A stretch of 8,580 nucleotides of DNA from an uncultured beta proteobacterium (lineage in GTDB: Bacteria; Pseudomonadota; Gammaproteobacteria; Burkholderiales; Burkholderiaceae_C): the NCBI GenBank assembly GCA_903885415.1, contig CAISIP010000673.1, positions 1 to 8,580 of the forward strand, in the 5' to 3' direction. The notes under the pieces are model-generated. The model made no database searches. It saw only the letters and a list, made by a program, of their open reading frames with translations, and was not told the DNA's origin. A program made the translations under genes and the position numbers. Positions 5,929-8,580 of this stretch are shown in pieces (position 1 is the first letter of the stretch; every line of letters starts with the position of its first letter).

Positions 5929-6541
5929 ATTGTTGGGGTTGAAGTTGCGCAAGTTTGCGCTCGACAAAGTCCAGCCGGTCCTGTCCCCAGAACATTTCGC
6001 CCGCGACGCAATAGGTGGGTGCGCCAAATACGCCTGCCGCTATGGCTTCGCCGGTATGCGCCTCGTAGCGCTGTTGCGCTGCAGGCTCACGCGACTGCTC
6101 CAGTCGCACGGGATCCAGACCCTGCTCGCTCAGCAATTGGGCCAACACCTGCGCGTCGGCGATATTGCGCTCCTCTTTCCAGACGGCGGCCAGCACGGCC
6201 CCGCTAAAGCGCAAAGCCGCGACAGCGCCGTCGGCCATGTCCACCGCGCCAATCAGCAGTGCTGCGGCGTCGGCGGGAACCGGAAAATACTTCGGCCTCA
6301 GTTGGATGGGCAGTCCCAGATGCTCGCCAAAACGCTGCAGCTCAACCAGCCGGTACGCCTGCCGCTGGGCGGAACGCCGATGCAGCGGAAGGCCCCCCGA
6401 AATCGGGAACACCTTGCCCAAATCGATCGGCATGACACGCACCGACGATCGCGCAGCTTCGGCGATGGCCATGAAGCGCGCGTGGCCCAGATAGGTCCAG
6501 GGGCTCTGCGGCGCGAAGAAATAGTCGAGCGATTGGCTCAA
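5927..6541 (-). CDS. 2-hydroxychromene-2-carboxylate isomerase-like protein (DsbA fold, GST-kappa type)
   Basis: Predicted glutathione-dependent isomerase of 204 aa in the DsbA/GST-kappa superfamily; NahD, which interconverts hydroxychromene carboxylate in naphthalene breakdown, is the named member. Evidence: DYFFAPQSPWTYLGH at 6-20 with Ser13 at the glutathione-activating position, a helical insertion over about 60-160, and the thioredoxin-fold return GVFGAPTY (170-177) with the cis-Pro at 175. FWGQDRLDFVE (184-194) is typical of the family. There is no CxxC, so it is not a disulfide oxidoreductase. The start is TTG at 6541, chosen because GGAGAGG lies two bases upstream and the N-terminus fits. 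It follows mrdA by 72 bp and is 10 bp before the dienelactone hydrolase. Real substrate unknown. Confidence 0.88.
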   Translation of the reverse strand: MSQSLDYFFAPQSPWTYLGHARFMAIAEAARSSVRVMPIDLGKVFPISGGLPLHRRSAQRQAYRLVELQRFGEHLGLPIQLRPKYFPVPADAAALLIGAVDMADGAVAALRFSGAVLAAVWKEERNIADAQVLAQLLSEQGLDPVRLEQSREPAAQQRYEAHTGEAIAAGVFGAPTYCVAGEMFWGQDRLDFVERKLAQLQPQQ

Positions 6542-6543
6542 AG

Positions 6544-6550
6544 CCTCTCC
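6544..6550 (-). promoter_or_regulatory. ribosome binding site supporting a TTG start
   Basis: GGAGAGG on the minus strand, with the GGAG core five bases before the TTG at 6541. It is the main reason for accepting TTG as the start of the isomerase-like gene. Confidence 0.75.
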
Positions 6551-6613
6551 AGAAAGCTATGCGACGAGCATACCGCAAGCGGCGAACAGGATGAGCAACG
6601 GCCCCAGCGCCAC

Positions 6614-8560
6614 TCAGGGCGCGGGTGGCCAGGAAAGTTCTGCGGCAAGCCGCGGTTTGCCGATCGGCGCAGCCGCCTGTCCTATCCTGACGGCAGCCAT
6701 ATCCTCGTCATTGGGGTACTGGCCTAACAGCCAGTAATCGAACACCCGCCGCGCGATGGGCGCGGCATGGGCCGCGCCAAAACCGGCATTCTCAACCACC
6801 ACTGCAAGCGCAATCTTGGGGTCATCGGCCGGGGCAAAGGCGATGTACAGCGCGTGGTCGCGCTGATGCTCCTCCATCTTCGACGCGTTGTACTTTTCCT
6901 TGGCACCGACGCCAACCGCCTGCGCGGTTCCGGTCTTGCCGCCCGACGTATAAGCGGCGCCCGCAAACACCCGCGCCGAAGTCCCGTCCAGCGTCACGCT
7001 AACCATGGCGTTGCGCACAACGGCGAGATGCTCCGGCTTGAATTCCAAGTCGATCGGCGCCGCCGCAGCGACCCGCGCCGTTCCCTGCATCAGTGCGCCC
7101 CGGGTAGCAATCACGATATGCGGCTTGTGCTTCACGCCTGCGTTGGCCAGCGTGGCGGTCGCCTGGGCCAGTTGCAGCATGGTGAATGTGTTGTAGCCCT
7201 GCCCAATTCCCAGCGAAATGGTTTCGCCCGCGTACCACTTCTTCTGCTCGGCCTTCTTGTAATAGGCGCGTTTCCACTCCTGGCTGGGCAGCACGCCACG
7301 CGTCTCACCCAGGATGTCGATACCGGTCAACTGGCCAAGGCCCAGCGGCTTCATGAAGTCGTGGATGGCGTCCACGCCCAGTTCGTTAGCCAACGAATAG
7401 AAGTAGACATTGCTCGACTTGGCAATCGCCGCGTGCATGTCGACCGGTCCTAGCCCGTGGTCGCCGTGGCTACGAAATTCGTGGCCGCCAAACATCCAGG
7501 AACCACTGTCGTTGATGATGGTCCCGGCCGCGCGCTTGCCGGTCTGCAGCGCGGCCATCGCCATGAAAGGTTTGTAGGTAGAACCAGGGGGATAGGTCCC
7601 GCGGAGCGCACGGTTGAGCAACGGCTTGTCGATCGACTCGTTAAGGGTCTTCCAGCTCGCGGCATCTATGCCGTCGACAAACAGGTTGGGGTCAAAAGTC
7701 GGCTTACTGACGAATGCGAGCACCTCGCCGGTCTTGGGGTCCAGCGCTACCAGCGCGCCCCGGCGTTCGCCGAACATATCCTCGATCAGCTTTTGAAGCT
7801 TGATGTCAATCGACAGCGTCACCGTGTCGCCCGGAGTCGACGGGCTGCTCGCCAACTTGCGCATCGCGCGTCCGCCCGCCGATGTCTCTACCGAATCGAC
7901 CCCTGTGACGCCGTGCAATTGCGCCTCGAAACTCTGCTCGACGCCCAACTTTCCGATGTACTGGGTGCCACGGTAGTTGGCGTCGTCGTCCGAACCGTCG
8001 ATGATTTCCTGTTCGGCTGCATTGATGCGCCCGATATAGCCAACGACATGGCTTGCGAGCGCGCCAAAAGGATAGCTGCGGAAAAGTCGCGCCTTGATAT
8101 CGACTCCGGGAAACCGGAAACTTTGGGCTGCGAAGCGCGCCAGTTCCTGTTCGCTCAACTTGGTCCGGACCGGAAGGGACTCGAAGCTCTTGGACTCTTC
8201 CATCAGCATTTTCAACCGGCGCCTGTCACGCGCCGATATGTCCAGCACCTGCGACAGTTCCGTCAACGTCTGCTCCAAGTCGGCAACTTTCGACGGCGTT
8301 ATTTCCAAGGTGTAGGCCGAGTAGTTGGTCACCAGAACAACCCCGTTGCGATCCAGGATAAGACCCCGGTTGGGGACCACCGGCACGATTGCCGTGCGGT
8401 TGCTTTCGGCCTGCGCCAGCAGGTCGTCGTGGCGCACCACCTGCAATACGATCAAGCGCGCCGCGAGAAGGAAAAAGCACAACAGCACGACCACGCTGGC
8501 CACCAGCATACGCAGACGAAAGCGGGCCAGATCGACCTGAACATTGCGCAGTTCGGTCAT
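6614..8560 (-). CDS. mrdA: peptidoglycan D,D-transpeptidase MrdA (penicillin-binding protein 2)
   Basis: Class B penicillin-binding protein of 648 aa that cross-links peptidoglycan during cell elongation with RodA and the Mre proteins (E. coli PBP2 is 633 aa). Order of parts: a short cytoplasmic tail, one membrane anchor at about 17-40, the pedestal domain beginning with NRGLILDRNG (64-73), then the transpeptidase domain. Catalytic motifs are intact: STYK at 327-330 (Ser nucleophile), SSN at 382-384 and KTG at 542-544. RGTYPPGSTYKP and the ISLGIGQGY segment (448-456) are characteristic of MrdA rather than FtsI. The ATG at 8560 is preceded by a TGA at 8578-8576 that could end an upstream gene such as mreD, but too little sequence is present to tell. 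The next gene, isomerase-like, follows after 72 bp with no clear terminator. Confidence 0.97.
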   Translation of the reverse strand: MTELRNVQVDLARFRLRMLVASVVVLLCFFLLAARLIVLQVVRHDDLLAQAESNRTAIVPVVPNRGLILDRNGVVLVTNYSAYTLEITPSKVADLEQTLTELSQVLDISARDRRRLKMLMEESKSFESLPVRTKLSEQELARFAAQSFRFPGVDIKARLFRSYPFGALASHVVGYIGRINAAEQEIIDGSDDDANYRGTQYIGKLGVEQSFEAQLHGVTGVDSVETSAGGRAMRKLASSPSTPGDTVTLSIDIKLQKLIEDMFGERRGALVALDPKTGEVLAFVSKPTFDPNLFVDGIDAASWKTLNESIDKPLLNRALRGTYPPGSTYKPFMAMAALQTGKRAAGTIINDSGSWMFGGHEFRSHGDHGLGPVDMHAAIAKSSNVYFYSLANELGVDAIHDFMKPLGLGQLTGIDILGETRGVLPSQEWKRAYYKKAEQKKWYAGETISLGIGQGYNTFTMLQLAQATATLANAGVKHKPHIVIATRGALMQGTARVAAAAPIDLEFKPEHLAVVRNAMVSVTLDGTSARVFAGAAYTSGGKTGTAQAVGVGAKEKYNASKMEEHQRDHALYIAFAPADDPKIALAVVVENAGFGAAHAAPIARRVFDYWLLGQYPNDEDMAAVRIGQAAAPIGKPRLAAELSWPPAP

Positions 8561-8580
8561 AGCGGCCGGTCCGCATCAGG

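Noticed and set aside
5917..6027. Upstream extension of the dienelactone hydrolase frame
   Set aside because: It overlaps the isomerase-like gene for 101 bp, whereas the ATG at 5916 has a strong GAGGAG site and the normal family start.
6592..6622. GC-rich imperfect inverted repeat around the mrdA stop, as a terminator
   Set aside because: The stem has bulges beyond the inner GCGCC/GGCGC pairs and no T run follows in the minus direction, so it does not look like an intrinsic terminator.
5128..6727. Two long plus-strand open frames (5128-6207 and 5888-6727) opposite the hydrolase, isomerase and mrdA end
   Set aside because: Antisense to well-supported genes; no recognisable protein and no ribosome site of note.

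Overview
The window reads as ordinary chromosomal DNA of a GC-rich betaproteobacterium, most likely a Burkholderiales member close to Comamonadaceae. That placement is inferred from recalled wording of the MrdA, DacA, VanZ-family and HCCA-isomerase-like proteins, not from a search. There are nine protein genes. No IS, phage, CRISPR, tRNA or rRNA is visible.

Layout. From about 3837 down to 1, the minus strand carries a compact gene run: hemJ (protoporphyrinogen oxidase), a large VanZ-family membrane protein, a thioredoxin-like [2Fe-2S] ferredoxin, an alpha/beta hydrolase, and dacA (D,D-carboxypeptidase), which runs off the left edge. hemB (5-aminolevulinate dehydratase) faces the other way at 4149-5165, so two heme-synthesis enzymes are divergent across a 311-bp gap. 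hemB ends in an intrinsic terminator. It converges on a second minus-strand run, 8560 down to 5233: mrdA (PBP2), an HCCA-isomerase/DsbA-fold protein, and a dienelactone hydrolase.

How the genes relate. mrdA and dacA both act on peptidoglycan: transpeptidation during elongation, and trimming of pentapeptides. hemB and hemJ serve an early and a late step of heme synthesis. The isomerase and dienelactone hydrolase overlap at the signal level (the second gene's ribosome site covers the first gene's stop) and look co-translated. Their substrates are unknown.

The most interesting part is non-coding. In the hemJ-hemB gap the minus strand carries a sigma70-like promoter with 17-bp spacing and an extended -10. 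A UUCG-capped hairpin, a second hairpin with a pyrimidine-rich anti-Shine-Dalgarno loop, a single-stranded linker and a strong intrinsic terminator with a seven-U tail follow it. Together they predict a small RNA of about 98 nt. The alternative is a terminator-controlled leader of the hemJ operon. No other undescribed system is evident.
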